64,000 nt of DNA, from NCBI RefSeq assembly GCF_024323335.1, contig NC_066581.1, positions 31,368,699-31,432,698 of the forward strand, written 5' to 3'. A program made the position numbers and the translations under genes. Source of the DNA: Lathyrus oleraceus. Lineage: Eukaryota > Streptophyta > Magnoliopsida > Fabales > Fabaceae. The notes beneath the pieces were generated by a model. The model made no database searches, was not told the DNA's origin, and saw nothing but the letters and a program-made list of their open reading frames with translations. Below, one piece after another: positions 33,988-45,939 of the stretch (the first letter of the stretch is position 1; the number at the start of each line of letters is the position of its first letter).

Positions 33988-34797
33988 CCTGAGAAGTTGA
34001 CCTCTTGTTGGTCCATCTTGCCTAAGCGAGTCTCTCCTAGCGCTCTCTAGGTTAGGGTTTTGGTTGCTGTTTGCTGCTTTATTTATTGCATTCATTTATT
34101 CATTGTTTGCATTTATGTGTGCATTAATGTTTGCATTCATTCATATTCATCTGTGCTGGCTGTGTTGTGTTTCTCTGTTCGGGGTGGGAGTTACTCGAGG
34201 TAAAAGGCCCAATACCCAGGTTATGAGTGAAATCTAGGAAACCTAGGAATAGAGTGATTCATGGGAAGCGGGTGGTATGCGCCACTTAGCGGAACATTGA
34301 TATCACGAGCAGTTCAGACCCTGGTGGGATATTATCGTTACATACTTCGGGTGTGTATATGATGATATTCTGCGAAAGGTTATTTATGTTGCGTTTCTCT
34401 CGACCTTACCCTGGCCTAGATGACACCCGTGAGTGGGGAGGGAATGATCATTATTACAGGTACAGTTGGTGACTTATCGGTGACTTGTCGGTGACTTGTT
34501 GGTGACTTGTGGTCCTGTTGGTGACTTGGTTCCTCAGATTGGGTTCAGATGACAATTTATCAGATGACTTTGGGTTTCAGATGAATTGTGGTTCCGAGTT
34601 CGAGCCGAAGCTTCGATCCTGTGTTCCGAGATGCATAGCCTGCCAGTCTTGTCTGCATCATGTGCATCATAGCATGTTTATTTTCAAAAGAAATGCAACA
34701 AAAAAAAAGAATTAAGGAAAAAAGAAAAAAGAAAAAAGCTAATCTCTGCATGCATATCATTTCTCAGGTACATTCCAGAGTCTGTTCACTGATAGAG
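33988..34797 (+). other. Leader between PBS and ORF1 of B
   Basis: 810 bp without family signatures. It contains a short imperfect array 'ggtgacttgtcggtgacttg' (34465-34530) and an A-rich run (34690-34740). TTCTCAG at 34761-34767 could be a splice acceptor; not tested. Confidence 0.6.
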
Positions 34798-36438
34798 ATG
34801 GCAACAGTCCCAGAGCCGAAGCGGAAGACTTGTTCCTACAGCTTTCACCGTGAGCCTTTGACGTCTCTGATAGAGTTGAGCAACCTTGTGACCAGTGGTA
34901 ATCTGAAGGGGTTTGTTGATCAGTATGGGGATATTCTGACACTGTTGAGGATGGTAGTTGATCCAGTGCCGTTGCAGACTCTTCTCCAGTTCTACGACCC
35001 AGAGCTTCGTTGCTTCACTTTTCAAGATTATCAGTTGGCGCCTACTCTCGAGGAGTACTCCATTCTATTGAATGTTCCGATCTTGCATCAGGTGCCTTTC
35101 TTGGACGTGCCCAAGGAGGTGGATTTCAGAGTTATTGCCAGGGCTCTCCATTCGGGTGTCAAGGAAGTCAGTGATAGTTGGAAGTCCAGTGGGGATGTTG
35201 TGGGTTTGCCTTTGAAGTTTCTGCTGAGAGTTGCTAGAGGAGAAGCAGAGAAGGGGAATTGGGAAGCTTTTCATGCTCAGTTAGCTGTTATGATCTATGG
35301 GATCGTCCTGTTCCCGAGTATGCTCAACTTTGTGGACTATGCTGCCGTCAGTATCTTCATTGGAGGAAATCCAGTTCCTACTCTTTTAGCTGACACTTAC
35401 TATGCTATCCACAGTAGGCATGGTAAGGGTGGAGCTATCAGATGCTGCCTGCCACTATTGCTCAGATGGTTCTTGTCTCTCCTGCCAGTCAGCGGACCTT
35501 TTGTGGATGCTCAGAGCACTCATAGGTGGACTCAGAGGGTTATGTCTCTTACCTCATATGATATCAGATGGCAGTCGTACCGGATGGATGTGTGTGATGT
35601 TATTATGAGTTGTGGAGAATTCCGGAATGTGCCACTTGTGGGGACTAAGGGTTGCATCAATTACAACCCAGTTCTTTCTCTTTGCCAGTTGGGGTTCGTG
35701 ATGAATGGAAGACCACTTGATGCTGAGATAACTGAGAGTGTGTATTTTGAGAAGCGAAGTGACCCTGCTAGATTGGAGCAAATAGGAAGAGCTTGGAAGT
35801 CTATTGGTGTCCAGAATGGATCTGTCTTAGGGAAGAAGTTTGCCATCGCTATGCCTGATTACACAGATTGGGTAAAGAAGAGAGTGGAAACTTTGCTGTT
35901 GCCCTATGATAGGATGAACCCGTTGCAAGTGCAACCACCTTTGATCCTTGCTGAGAGTGTACCTGCTGAGCAGTACAAGCAAGCCCTGATGGAGAATCGC
36001 CGATTGAGGGAGAAAGAGCAAGATGCCCAGATGGAGTTGTATCAAGTCAAAGCTGATAGGTTGAACCTGACTCATCAACTCAGAGACATCCAGAGTGTAG
36101 ATGTTGGTGGAGTAAGGAGCAAGAAGAGATCTTATGCAGAGATGGAGAATTTGCTGAATGCAGAGCACAGAGAGTGTTTGAGATCGCAGAAAGCTGAGGC
36201 TAGTTATCTGAAGAAGATCAGATACTTGGAGAAGCAACTCAGAGACAAAGATACCCAGTTGAAGAAAGAAGTCGACCAGAGACTTGCATCAGAGAACCAA
36301 CTTGGAGCAGAAGTTGTAGAGCTTAGAAGACAGTTGAAGGAGAAGATCACTCCCTTTCCAGAATGTTCGGAGTGTAACCTGTTGATAGACCAGTGTCACT
36401 ACTTGAAGACGCTCATTCCTGGAAGTCATTTGTCTTAG
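34798..36438 (+). CDS. Ogre ORF1 protein, plant-mobile-domain-like
   Basis: 546 residues from ATG 34798 (MATVPEPKRK). An in-frame ATG at 34660 would add 46 mostly Lys-rich residues over an A-rich leader, so the later start is preferred. The N-terminal two-thirds resembles the plant mobile domain found in Ogre ORF1 and in some host proteins (FQDYQLAPTLEEYSILLNVP, VAVMIYGIVLFPS-like core, HRWTQRVMSL). The last ~130 residues are charged and heptad-like (ENRRLREKEQDAQMEL, KKIRYLEKQLRDKDTQLKKE), a probable coiled coil. It is the only element-B frame with no stop. Function in transposition is not known. Confidence 0.8.
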   Translation: MATVPEPKRKTCSYSFHREPLTSLIELSNLVTSGNLKGFVDQYGDILTLLRMVVDPVPLQTLLQFYDPELRCFTFQDYQLAPTLEEYSILLNVPILHQVPFLDVPKEVDFRVIARALHSGVKEVSDSWKSSGDVVGLPLKFLLRVARGEAEKGNWEAFHAQLAVMIYGIVLFPSMLNFVDYAAVSIFIGGNPVPTLLADTYYAIHSRHGKGGAIRCCLPLLLRWFLSLLPVSGPFVDAQSTHRWTQRVMSLTSYDIRWQSYRMDVCDVIMSCGEFRNVPLVGTKGCINYNPVLSLCQLGFVMNGRPLDAEITESVYFEKRSDPARLEQIGRAWKSIGVQNGSVLGKKFAIAMPDYTDWVKKRVETLLLPYDRMNPLQVQPPLILAESVPAEQYKQALMENRRLREKEQDAQMELYQVKADRLNLTHQLRDIQSVDVGGVRSKKRSYAEMENLLNAEHRECLRSQKAEASYLKKIRYLEKQLRDKDTQLKKEVDQRLASENQLGAEVVELRRQLKEKITPFPECSECNLLIDQCHYLKTLIPGSHLS

Positions 36439-36737
36439 CTTGTATTCCTGATGTTTATGTTTATGAATCACCCCCAGGCTTGTTGGGTGGGATTCATTGT
36501 CATACTTTGATGTACCTGGATCTTTGTTGATTGTGATGTATGATCCCTGTCGCTCATTTATAGATGAGATTGTTGGTTTCACTCTGTACTCATTGCTCTT
36601 GTGTATGTTGTTCCTGGGCTGCTATGTTGATTCTTGTTGCAGGTTGCCATCTTTTGAAGATGAATCAGGCTCTTTGAATGCCTGAGGAATGAACATATCA
36701 TGTACATCATATGCATTAGCATCATAATCATATCATT

Positions 36738-39700
36738 TTGCATAACAGGTGTTCCCGTTCCCGACTTCTCACTCTGGTTCCTGTGTCAGGCAGGATAGCT
36801 GATCGAAGACCGCACCGGTATTCAACCAGACTCAATCAACAAAGAAGTATGGGTCAGGTTCAGACCGAGTTGGCTGAGATGAGGGCGAACATGGCCCAGT
36901 TTATGACGATGATGCAAGGGGTTGCGTAAGGTCAGCAGGAGCTTCGAGCCCTGGTTCAGAGACAAGAGACCGTGATTCAGACGTCCAACCGTGCTTCGCC
37001 TGTTGTTGCACCTGCTCATGAGAATGTCAATGTTGCTGCTCCCGCTAACGACTATGCCATGGGAGATGAGCTAAGGGGGATAAGGATTAATGGACAGCCT
37101 CTTGCTGCAGAGACTGTCAATGTCAGAGCTACCCGGGCTCCGGTTCTTCATCCTGCTCCTATTGTCGACAGACAAGAGGACATGTTCACGTTGCTGAGTG
37201 AAGACGATGAGGTGGTCAGAGTTGAGGATAGGGATCGTATGGTTGATGCCCTGGCTGAGAAGATCCGTGCGATGGAATGTCAAAACTCCCTTGGTTTCGA
37301 TGTGACTAATATGGGGTTGGTTGAAGGGTTGAGGATCCCTTACAAATTCAAAGCGCCTTCTTTCGACAAATATAACGGCACTTCTTGCCCTCGCACCCAC
37401 GTGCAGGCTTATTATCGGAAAATCTCTACTTACACCGATGATGAGAAGATGTGGATGTACTTTTTCCAAGATAGTCTATCTGGGGCTTCTTTGGACTGGT
37501 ACATGGAACTGAAGAGAGATTCCATCCGATGCTGGAGAGACCTGGGTGAAGCCTTCTTGAGGAAATATAAGCACAATATGGATATGGCACCGAGCCGGAC
37601 TCAGCTGCAGAGTCTTTGTCAAAAATCTGGTGAAAGCTTCAAGGAGTACGCCCAGAGATGGCGTGAATTGGCTGCGAGAGTTCAACCCCCTATGCTGGAA
37701 AGGGAGTTGACTGATATGTTTATTGGTACACTTCAAGGTGTTTTTATGGACCGGATGGGGAGCTGCCCATTCGGTAGTTTTTCTGATGTTGTCATATGCG
37801 GGGAGAGGACAGAGAGCCTGATTAAAGCTGGTAAGATTCAGGATGTGGGTTCCTCGTCTTCGAAGAAACCTTTTGCTGGGGCACCTCGTCGTAGAGAGGG
37901 TGAGACTAATCCTGTTCAACATCGCAGAAATCCGAACTGAAATCAGTATCGCCAGGTGGCTGCAGTGACCATTCCTGCACCTCAACAACGTCAACAACCG
38001 CAACAACCGAGAGTTCGACAACAAATGCCGCAACAACAACAGCAGCAACAACGTCCGTATCAGCCAAGGCAGAGGATGCCTGATAGACGTTTCAACCCAC
38101 TGCCCATGACCTACGCTGAGTTACTGCCTGAGTTGCTCATACTAGGGTTCGTGGAATTGAGGACGATGGCGCCATTGACAAAAATACCACCTGGGTACGA
38201 TGCCAATGTGCGTTGTGACTTTCATTCTGATGCGCCGGGACACCATATAGAGAACTGCAGGGCTTTTCATCATAAATTCCAGAACTTGATTGATGCCAAG
38301 ACTATCAATTTCGCTCCTGTACCTAATGTTGTGAATAACCCTATGCCGTCGCATGGTGCTCACCGGGTGAATAGCATTGAAGGGGTTGAAGCTGAAGATC
38401 TGATTGTTAGAGTTGAGGATGTTCAGACTTCTCTGCTTGTTGTCAAGGGCCGTTTGTTGAATGGGGGTGTCTACCCGGGCTGTGATGAAGGTTGTGTTGT
38501 TTGTGCTGAAGCTGAGAATGGTTGTGACCAGTTGAAAGTTGGTATTCAGAAGCTGATGGATGAGGGCTGTGTACAGTTTGTCCGGGCTGATAATAGAGAT
38601 CGTGGGGCAGTGTCAACTGTCACGATTTATTTCAAACCGTCTGAAGGACGTGGGCAAAGAGTTGATAGTGCGCCTACAACCAGTGGTAATCCAGTTACCA
38701 TTTCTGCACCAATGACTGCTATTAATCCAACTACCATCGTTGCGCCGATTAGAAGGGCTGTGGACAGTAGGGTTGTACCCTGGAGATATGACAATGCCTA
38801 CCGAAGCAACAGAAGGGCTGAGAATCGGGTCAGGCCATCGAATCAAGCGCTTGTAACTATCAGTGCACCTGTTAGTGAAGCTCCTGTGGTTGTGAGTCCC
38901 GTTGTGGACAACGTGGGTGGTCCGGGAGGTTTTACTCGTAGTGGACGACTGTTTGCTCCCCAACCGGTGAGGGATGCCAATGCTGAGGCATCTGCTAAAT
39001 CCAAGGGCAAACAAGCCGTGGTTGACGAGGAACCGGCTCAGAAGGATATGCCTGAGAGTTCATTTGAAAAGGACGTGGAGGAATTTATGAAAATCATTAA
39101 GAAGAGTGATTACAAGATTGTAGACCAACTCAACCAAACTCCGTCCAAAATCTCGATTCTCTCTTTGCTGTTGTGCTCTGAGGCACACCGTAATGCCTTA
39201 TTGAAGATGCTGAATATGGCGTATGTACCTCAAGAGATATCCGTCAACCAACTGGAGGGCGTGATTGCCAACGTGAGCACCAGGCATGGTTTGGGTTTCA
39301 CTGACCTAGACTTGACGCCTGAGGGTCGTAATCATAACAAGGCCTTGCATATCACGATGGAGTGCAAAAGTGCTGTTTTGTCTCACGTGTTGGTAGACAC
39401 CGGCTCGTCGCTGAATGTGCTGCCGAAGCAAATTTTGAAGAAGATATCTGTTGAGGGGGTTGTGCTTACTCCTAGTGACCTGATCGTGCGTGCTTTTGAC
39501 GGATCCAAACATTCTGTGTTTGGTGAAGTTACCTTGCCGGTGAAGATAGGTCCGGAGGTCTTTGATATCATCTTCTATGTTATGGACATCCAGCCTGCTT
39601 ACAGTTGTTTGTTGGGACGTCCATGGATTCATGCAGCAGGGGCAGTCTCGTCGACTCTCCATCAGGAGCTCAAGTATGTCTGGAACGGTCAGATTGTGAC

Positions 39701-40175
39701 CGTGTGCGGCGAGGAAGATATCTTGGTGAGTCACCTATCCTCGTTCAAATATGTAGAGGTGGATGGTGAGATCCACGAAACTTTATGCCAGGCGTTTGAG
39801 ACTGTTGCTCTCGAGAGGGTGGCGTTTGCTGATCAAAGAAAGCCGGGTGCTTCGATTGCGTCCTATAAGCAGGCCAAAGAGGTTGTTGACTCCGGTAGAG
39901 CTGAAGGCTGGGGCAAGATGGTGGATTTGCCGGTTAAAGAGGATAAGTTTGGTATTGGCTATCAACCTTTGCAAGCGGAGCAGGGTGTACAAGCAGGTCC
40001 GAGTACCTTTACCAGCGCCGGGCTGATGAATCACGGTGACGTCTTTGCAGCTGATGTTGAAGATGGTGACAGTGATTATGATCTCGACTGCTGGGTCCGC
40101 CCGCGTGCGCCAGGGGAGATTATCAGCAATTGGACAGCAGAGGATGTAGTCCAAGTTACTCTTCAAACAGAGTAA
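36738..40175 (+). pseudogene. Gag-protease polyprotein of B
   Basis: One frame with two in-frame stops: TAA at 36927-36929 and TGA at 37938-37940. Order: short coiled-coil start (ATG 36849 matches gag of A), gag core (FKAPSFDKYNGTSCPRTHV, FKEYAQRWRELAARVQPPM), a Gln-rich tract (about 37970-38060), zinc-finger-like CDFHSDAPGHHIENC, GGFTRSGRLFAP, VDQLNQTPSKISILSLLL, and the protease with DTG at 39396-39404 (VLVDTGSSLNVLP). The final acidic tail ends VQVTLQTE. Capsid and processing roles follow from the family; the stops block a full product from this copy. Confidence 0.92.
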
Positions 40176-40431
40176 TTTTTTTTTTCATTCTGCACAAAAC
40201 CCTACATTCTGCCCAAGGCGTAGTGGTTCATTGTAGGGCCACATCATGTTTTACAAATGGTTATCATGAATAAAGGACGTTTTGCAAACATTTTTGTGAT
40301 CCCTGTCTTTCTATTTTTGTTTTCACTTTTTCAAAAAAAAAAATGGCAATGTTTTTGTTTTTGTGACTTTATTGAACTCTTTTTCTAAAACAAAGCATTA
40401 AACACACATAAGTGATTTCACGGCATCTACT
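40176..40431 (+). other. Protease-RT interval, probable Ogre intron
   Basis: 256 bp rich in T/A runs, with stops in all frames, between gag-pro and pol. Ogre elements are known to carry a partly spliced intron here. A possible donor is AGA|GTAATT at 40172; possible acceptors are the CAGs at about 40437 and 40453. I could not find a pair that clearly joins the frames. Confidence 0.5.
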
Positions 40432-43400
40432 ATGAACAGTTCTGTTATGGCTCAGTATGATTTCAATAATCCCATCTACCAAGCTGAAGAGGAGAGTGAG
40501 GAAGACTGTGAACTCCCTAAAGAATTAGTCAGATTGTTGAAGCAGGAGGAAAGGGTCATCCAACCTCATCAGGAAGAGTTGGAGATTGTGAATCTTGGTA
40601 CTGAGGACGCCAGAAGAGATATTAAGATCGGGGCTGCTTTGAAGACAGAGGTCAAAAGCAGATTGATTGAGATGCTGAGAGAGTATGTGGAGATATTCGC
40701 CTGGTCTTATCAAGATATGCCTGGGCTGGATACTGATATTGTGGTGCATAGACTACCTCTCAGAGAAGATTGTCCTTCGGTTAAGCAGAAGCTTCGCAGA
40801 ACGAGTCCTGATATGGCAGTGAAAATCAAGGAAGAGGTTCAGAAGCAGTTCAATGCTGGTTTCTTGTCAGTGACAACTTATCCGCCGTGGGTAGCCAACA
40901 TCGTTCCTGTGTCGAAGAAGGATGGCAAAGTCAGAATGTGTGTCGATTACCGGGATTTGAATAGAGCGAGTCCGAAAGATGATTTCCCATTACCTCACGT
41001 TGATGTATTGGTGGATAATACGGCTCAATCCTCGGTATTCTCTTTCATGGATGGTTTCTCGGGCTATAATCAGATTAAGATGGCGCCAGAGGACATGGAA
41101 AAGACGACATTCATTACACCTTGGGGCACGTTCTGCTATAAAGTGATGCCATTTGGGCTGAAGAATGCCGGTGTTACCTATCAGAGGGCTATGACGACTC
41201 TCTTTCATGACATGATGCACAAAGAGATTGAAGTGTACGTGGATGATATGATTGCGAAGTAGCAGACAGAAGAGGAGCACTTGGTAAATTTGCAGAAGTT
41301 GTTTGACAGATTGAGAAAGTTCAAACTGAGGATGAATCCGAACAAGTGTACGTTTGGTGTGAGATCTGGGAAGCTGTTAGGCTTCATTGTCAGTGAGAAA
41401 GGGATTGAGGTTGATCCAGCAAAAGTCAAAGCTATTCAAGAAATGCCTGAACCGAAAACAGAGAAGCAGGTTCGTGGGTTTTTAGGGAGATTGAACTACA
41501 TTGCAAGGTTTATATCTCACCTAACTGCCACGTGTGAACCTATATTCAAGTTGCTAAGAAAGAATCAAGCAATCAGGTGGAATGATGATTGTCAGAAAGC
41601 TTTTGACAAGATAAAAGAGTATTTACAGAAATCTCCAATCCTGATTCCTCCAGTCCCAGGGAGACCGCTGATAATGTACCTGTCAGTGACCGAGAACTCG
41701 ATGGGTTGTGTATTGGGACAACATGACGAGTCTGGTCGAAAAGAGCATGCCATATACTACCTTAGCAAAAAGTTTACCGACTGTGAAATCAAATATTCAT
41801 AGCTCGAGAAAACTTGTTGTGCTTTGGCCTGGGCTGCTCGCCGACTGAGGCAGTATATGTTGAACCATACCACTTTGTTGATTTCAAAGATGGATCCAGT
41901 GAAATACATCTTTGAGAAGCCGACTCTCACCGGACGTGTTGCCCGTTGGCAGATGATCTTAACAGAATATGATATTCAGTACACGTCGCAGAAGGCCATC
42001 AAAGGTAGTATTTTGTCAGACTATCTCGCCGAGCAGCCAATTGATGACTATCAGCCTATGATGTTTGAATTCCCTGATGAAGACATCATGTATCTGAAGA
42101 TGAAAGACTGTGAAGAGCCTCTTTTCGAGGAAGGACCGGATCCTGATGACAAGTGGACATTGATGTTTGATGGGGCTGTGAATGTGAACGGTAACGGTGT
42201 TGGTGCAGTGCTGCTCAATCCAAAAGGTTCTCATATACCTTTTTCTGCTAGATTGACTTTTGATGTCACAAACAATGAAGCTGAGTACGAGGCTTGTATC
42301 ATGGGGATAGAGGAAGCCATTGATCTGAGGATCAAAATGCTTGACATCTATGTAGATTCCGCTCTAGTGATCAATCAGGTCAATGGAGATTGGAATACTA
42401 ATCAGCCGCATTTGATTCCTTACAGAGATTACACTAGAAGAATACTGACGTTCTTCAAGAAGGTGAAGTTGTATCATGTCCCCCGGGATGAGAATCAGAT
42501 GGCTGATGTCTTGGCTAATTTGTCTTCTATGATCAAGGTTCATTGGTGGAATCATGTGCCACATGTTGCGGTGAATCGACTCGAGAGGCCTGCGTATGTG
42601 TTTGCAGCCGAGTCTGTTGTGATTGATGAGAAGCCGTGGTACTATGATATCAAGAACTTCCTCAAGAGTCAGGAGTATCCTGAAGGTGCGTCAAAGAATG
42701 ACAAGAAAACCCCGAGAAGGCTAGCTGGAAGATTTTATTTGAATCAGGATGATGTACTGTATAAGAGGAACTTCGACATGGTTCTGCTCAGATGCGTGGA
42801 TAGACACGAAGCAGACATGTTGATGCAGGAAGTGCATGAGGGTTCGTTTGGTACCCATGCTGGTGGTCATGCGATGTCTAAGAAACTGTTGAGAGCCAGT
42901 TATTACTGGATGACTATGGAATCCGATTGTTTCAAGTATGCTCGGAAGTGCCATAAGTGTCAAATTTATGCTGATAAGGTGCATGTACCACCAAGCCCTC
43001 TGAATGTCATGAATTCACCATGGCTGTTCGCCATGTGGGGAATTTATATGATTGGGAAGATTGAGCCTACTGCTTCGAATGGACATCGCTTCATCTTGGT
43101 CGCGATTGATTACTTCACCCAATGGGTGGAAGCAGCTTCTTATGCTAATGTTACCAAACAAGTGGTTGCCCGGTTCATTAAGAAGGAAATCATCTGTCGT
43201 TATGGAGTTCCTGAGAGAATCATCACTGACAATGGTTCGAATCTCAATAACAAGATGATGAAAGAGCTGTGTAAAGATTTCAAAATTGAACATCACAATT
43301 CTTCTCCTTACAGACCGAAGATGAATGGTACTGTAGAGGCGACTAACAAGAATATCAAGAAGATTGTGCAGAAAATGGTCGTAACGTACAAGGATTGGCA

Positions 43401-43887
43401 TGAGATGCTGCCTTTCGCTTTGCATGGGTACCGTACCTCAGTACGTACGTCGACCGGGGCAACCCCTTACTCCCTTGTGTATGGTATGGAGGCAGTCCTA
43501 CCAGTTGAAGTGGAGATCCCTTCTCTGAGGGTTTTGCTAGATGTCAAGCTGGACGAGGCCAAGTGGATTCGAACAAGGTTTAACGAGTTGAGCCTTATCG
43601 AGGAGAGACGGCTAGCAGTTGTGTGCCATGGGCAGTTGTATCAGAGAAGGATGAAGCGAGCCTTTGATCAGAAAGTGCGTCCTCGAAGCTATCAGACTGG
43701 TGATCTAGTTTTGAAGAGGATCCTTCCTCCCGGTACAGACAACAGGGGCAAATGGACTCCTAATTACGAAGGTCCATATGTTGTGAAGAAGGTTTTCTCC
43801 GGTGGAGCCTTGATGCTTACAACTATGGATGGTGAAGATTTTCCGTTCCCTGTTAACTCAGATGTAGTCAAAAAATACTTCGCATAA
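40432..43887 (+). pseudogene. RT, dual RNase H and integrase of B
   Basis: One frame with stops at 41260-41262 and 41800-41802. RT: VRMCVDYRDLNRASPKDDFP, VMPFGLKNAGVTYQRAM, YVDD at 41236-41247. The first RNase H is degenerate (MYLSVTENSMGCVL where active enzymes have an Asp). The second, archaeal-type RNase H keeps its acidic residues (MFDGAVN, NNEAEYEAC, YVDSALVINQ). Integrase: zinc domain (HEGSFGTHAGGH...CHKCQIY), DDE core with Asp replaced by Tyr at 43045-43047 (WGIYMIG), then TDNGSN and NGTVEATN, and C-terminus ending KKYFA. Dual RNase H is a TAT hallmark. Confidence 0.95.
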
Positions 43888-44110
43888 ATTGACCCGCTGG
43901 ACAAAAAGAATAAAAGAGTCCAGGCAAAAAAGGGCATCCCGGCGAACCAAAAACAGAAAGAAAAGGTTCGGGAAAAAATTAGGGATAAAAATGAAAAGAA
44001 TTTGTACACCCGGTAAGTCGAAAACCCGCAAGGGCGGCTTAGGCAAAAATGGGTATCCCGGTGGATTGAAAACCCGAAAGGGCGATCCAGCCAAAAGAGG
44101 GATTAAAGCG
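43888..44110 (+). other. Conserved post-pol segment with GNRA hairpins (B)
   Basis: Two hairpins, CCC-GCAA-GGG (44025-44034) and CCC-GAAA-GGG (44073-44082), have GNRA-type loops and stand 48 bp apart in a duplicated context (GAAAACCCGnAAGGGCG). Upstream, GAACC (43943-43947) can pair with GGTTC (43964-43968). The segment is shared with element A at 3960-4191. Confidence 0.6.
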
Positions 44111-44599
44111 AAGACTACAGTCCGAGTTATCTGTACTTCATCATGCTTTGTCGTCTGCCATCTCCAAAGGTGTGATCGGTCCAGTCTTTCTTCTCAGAAA
44201 GCAAGGAGTTGGGAGGAAAGCTGATGATCTGTGAGTTATAACAGAATTGGGAAATAGTGGATGTCGTGTTCACATTGCCATTAGGATAGATTTTTCCTTT
44301 TGTGCGCAATTACCTCTTTCTAGGAATTGCTTCCCAATGTATTCGCCTTTTCAGGCCCATTTTCCAATCAATAAAAGTCGTTATTCAGATAAATAGCTCT
44401 CTTGTTTTTATTTTACTGTTTTGTTTGCAAAAACGTCCGAATTTTTGATAAACATTGCATCTAAAAACATGAAGGCTAAACAATAACTTGCAGAAAGACA
44501 AAACATTTGAAAATCATTTTGAATGTTGAGGACACTTGAGCGTATCTTGTCCATGTATCCCCTGGGGCATTTTGTTGTGCTGTTTTGCAGGTTGTCATC
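44111..44599 (+). other. 3' UTR of B, first unique part
   Basis: No family signature and no repeats of note. It is partly similar to the 3' UTR of A around 3550-3800. Confidence 0.6.
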
Positions 44600-45600
44600 T
44601 GTAAGGATGTTTCCACAACAGATATTTCCCGAGCAAGTATGGAAGCTGTCAGAGCTATGTTCCCCTGCAGAGACGCCTTTGGATATTGTCTTCTATCCCC
44701 AGCAGATCTAAGGATCGCCTATCCCCAGCAAGCCTGGAAGTGGATGTTTCCACAGCAAATATTTCCCCAGTTGAGATCCCCACTGAGTATGAAGGATGTG
44801 GTATCCCCAGCGGAGGTGTCAGTGGAGTGTTGTTCCCCAGCAGTCGGGTTTGAAGTACTGTTATCCCTAGCGTGGTCGTGAGCTCTCATCCCTAGCAGGG
44901 TTGTGTATATGTCTCCCCAGCACAGAGTCTGGTATATTACTTTCCCCACCAGCGTTTTGCTCCTCCTCAGCAGAGTTGGTGTGTTATCCCCGACAAGGTT
45001 GCTGTCCATAGCAGATCTCCCGAGCAGAGGTTTGTGTTGATGATTTTTCCTCAGCGAGTCCCCGAGTGGAGTGGGTTCAAAGAAATTTATCTCCAGCAAA
45101 GTTTATCCTACCTGTGGATTGGATGAGTTTTCCATAGCGGAATGATATTTGCATCCCCAAGCTAAGTCTATCCTATCTGTGGATTGGGTGGGTCGTCCCC
45201 AGTGGAGTAGCATTTATTTCCCAAAGCAGAGTTTACCCTATTTGTGGATTGGTTGGCTTTCCCCAGTGAAGTCGCCTGATTATCCTTAGCAGAGTCGATT
45301 TGTTACTCCCCCCAGCGAGTTGCCTTGTTTATTTTCCCCGGTGGAGTAGTATTGTTGGTTCCTCAGCGCAGCCGCCGTTGGGTAGTCCTCAGCAAAGTTG
45401 CTTTGATTATTCCCCAAGCGGAGTCCCCGAGTGGATTGGGTCCTATGAAGGATGTCCCCAGTAGGAGTCTATCCTTTCCCCAGCATCAGTGTTATTTCTC
45501 CAGCACGAGTGAGAAGTCGGCGCTCTCCCCGCAGAGTATTCCTCAGGCAGAGTCTCCCCACAAAGTTGGAATATCTGATCTTTTGGCTCCCCAGCCAGAG
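44600..45600 (+). repeat. CCCCAGC-rich dispersed repeats in B 3' UTR
   Basis: The word (T)CCCCAGCnnAGT recurs some 20-30 times at irregular 20-50 bp intervals, with larger near-duplicates such as 'cctatctgtggattgg' near 45106, 45172 and 45236. It matches the equivalent region of A (2890-3450). Confidence 0.8.
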
Positions 45601-45939
45601 TTTATCATTTTGCATGTAGTAATCATTGCATCCTCAAATCGCGTAGCATTTCCATTCAATATGGAGCATTACGCCATAGAAAAATTCAAACATATGCATT
45701 CATGTGTTAACCATCAGACCATATCCCCGGCAGAGGCGGATCTTTGTTCAACATCGGTACAACACGTTTGCTCCAGTTGCTCCTGACGGCATTCAGGATT
45801 GATACCCCAGAGAGGTTCATTTCCTCATCCGTTGGTGAAAAGAAAGCCTGATTCTCCCCAGCGGGATTCCCAGCAAGTGTTTGGTCTTGCCTTGACATAT
45901 ATAAATGTCATCTTGTGATACTGGTCAGTGTCATGTCAG
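45601..45939 (+). other. 3' UTR of B between repeat arrays
   Basis: Contains a few further CCCCAGC-type words (45722, 45806, 45856) but no array and no credible coding region. Confidence 0.5.

Noticed and set aside
43889..44224. 111-residue very basic open frame directly after pol of B
   Set aside because: It opens at TTG, not ATG, and overlaps the duplicated hairpin segment, whose repeats explain the Lys/Arg-rich pattern. I saw no matching open frame in A.
44585..45786. Open frames of 98-153 residues in the 3' UTR of B
   Set aside because: Formed by the CCCCAGC repeats; no conservation of frame with element A.
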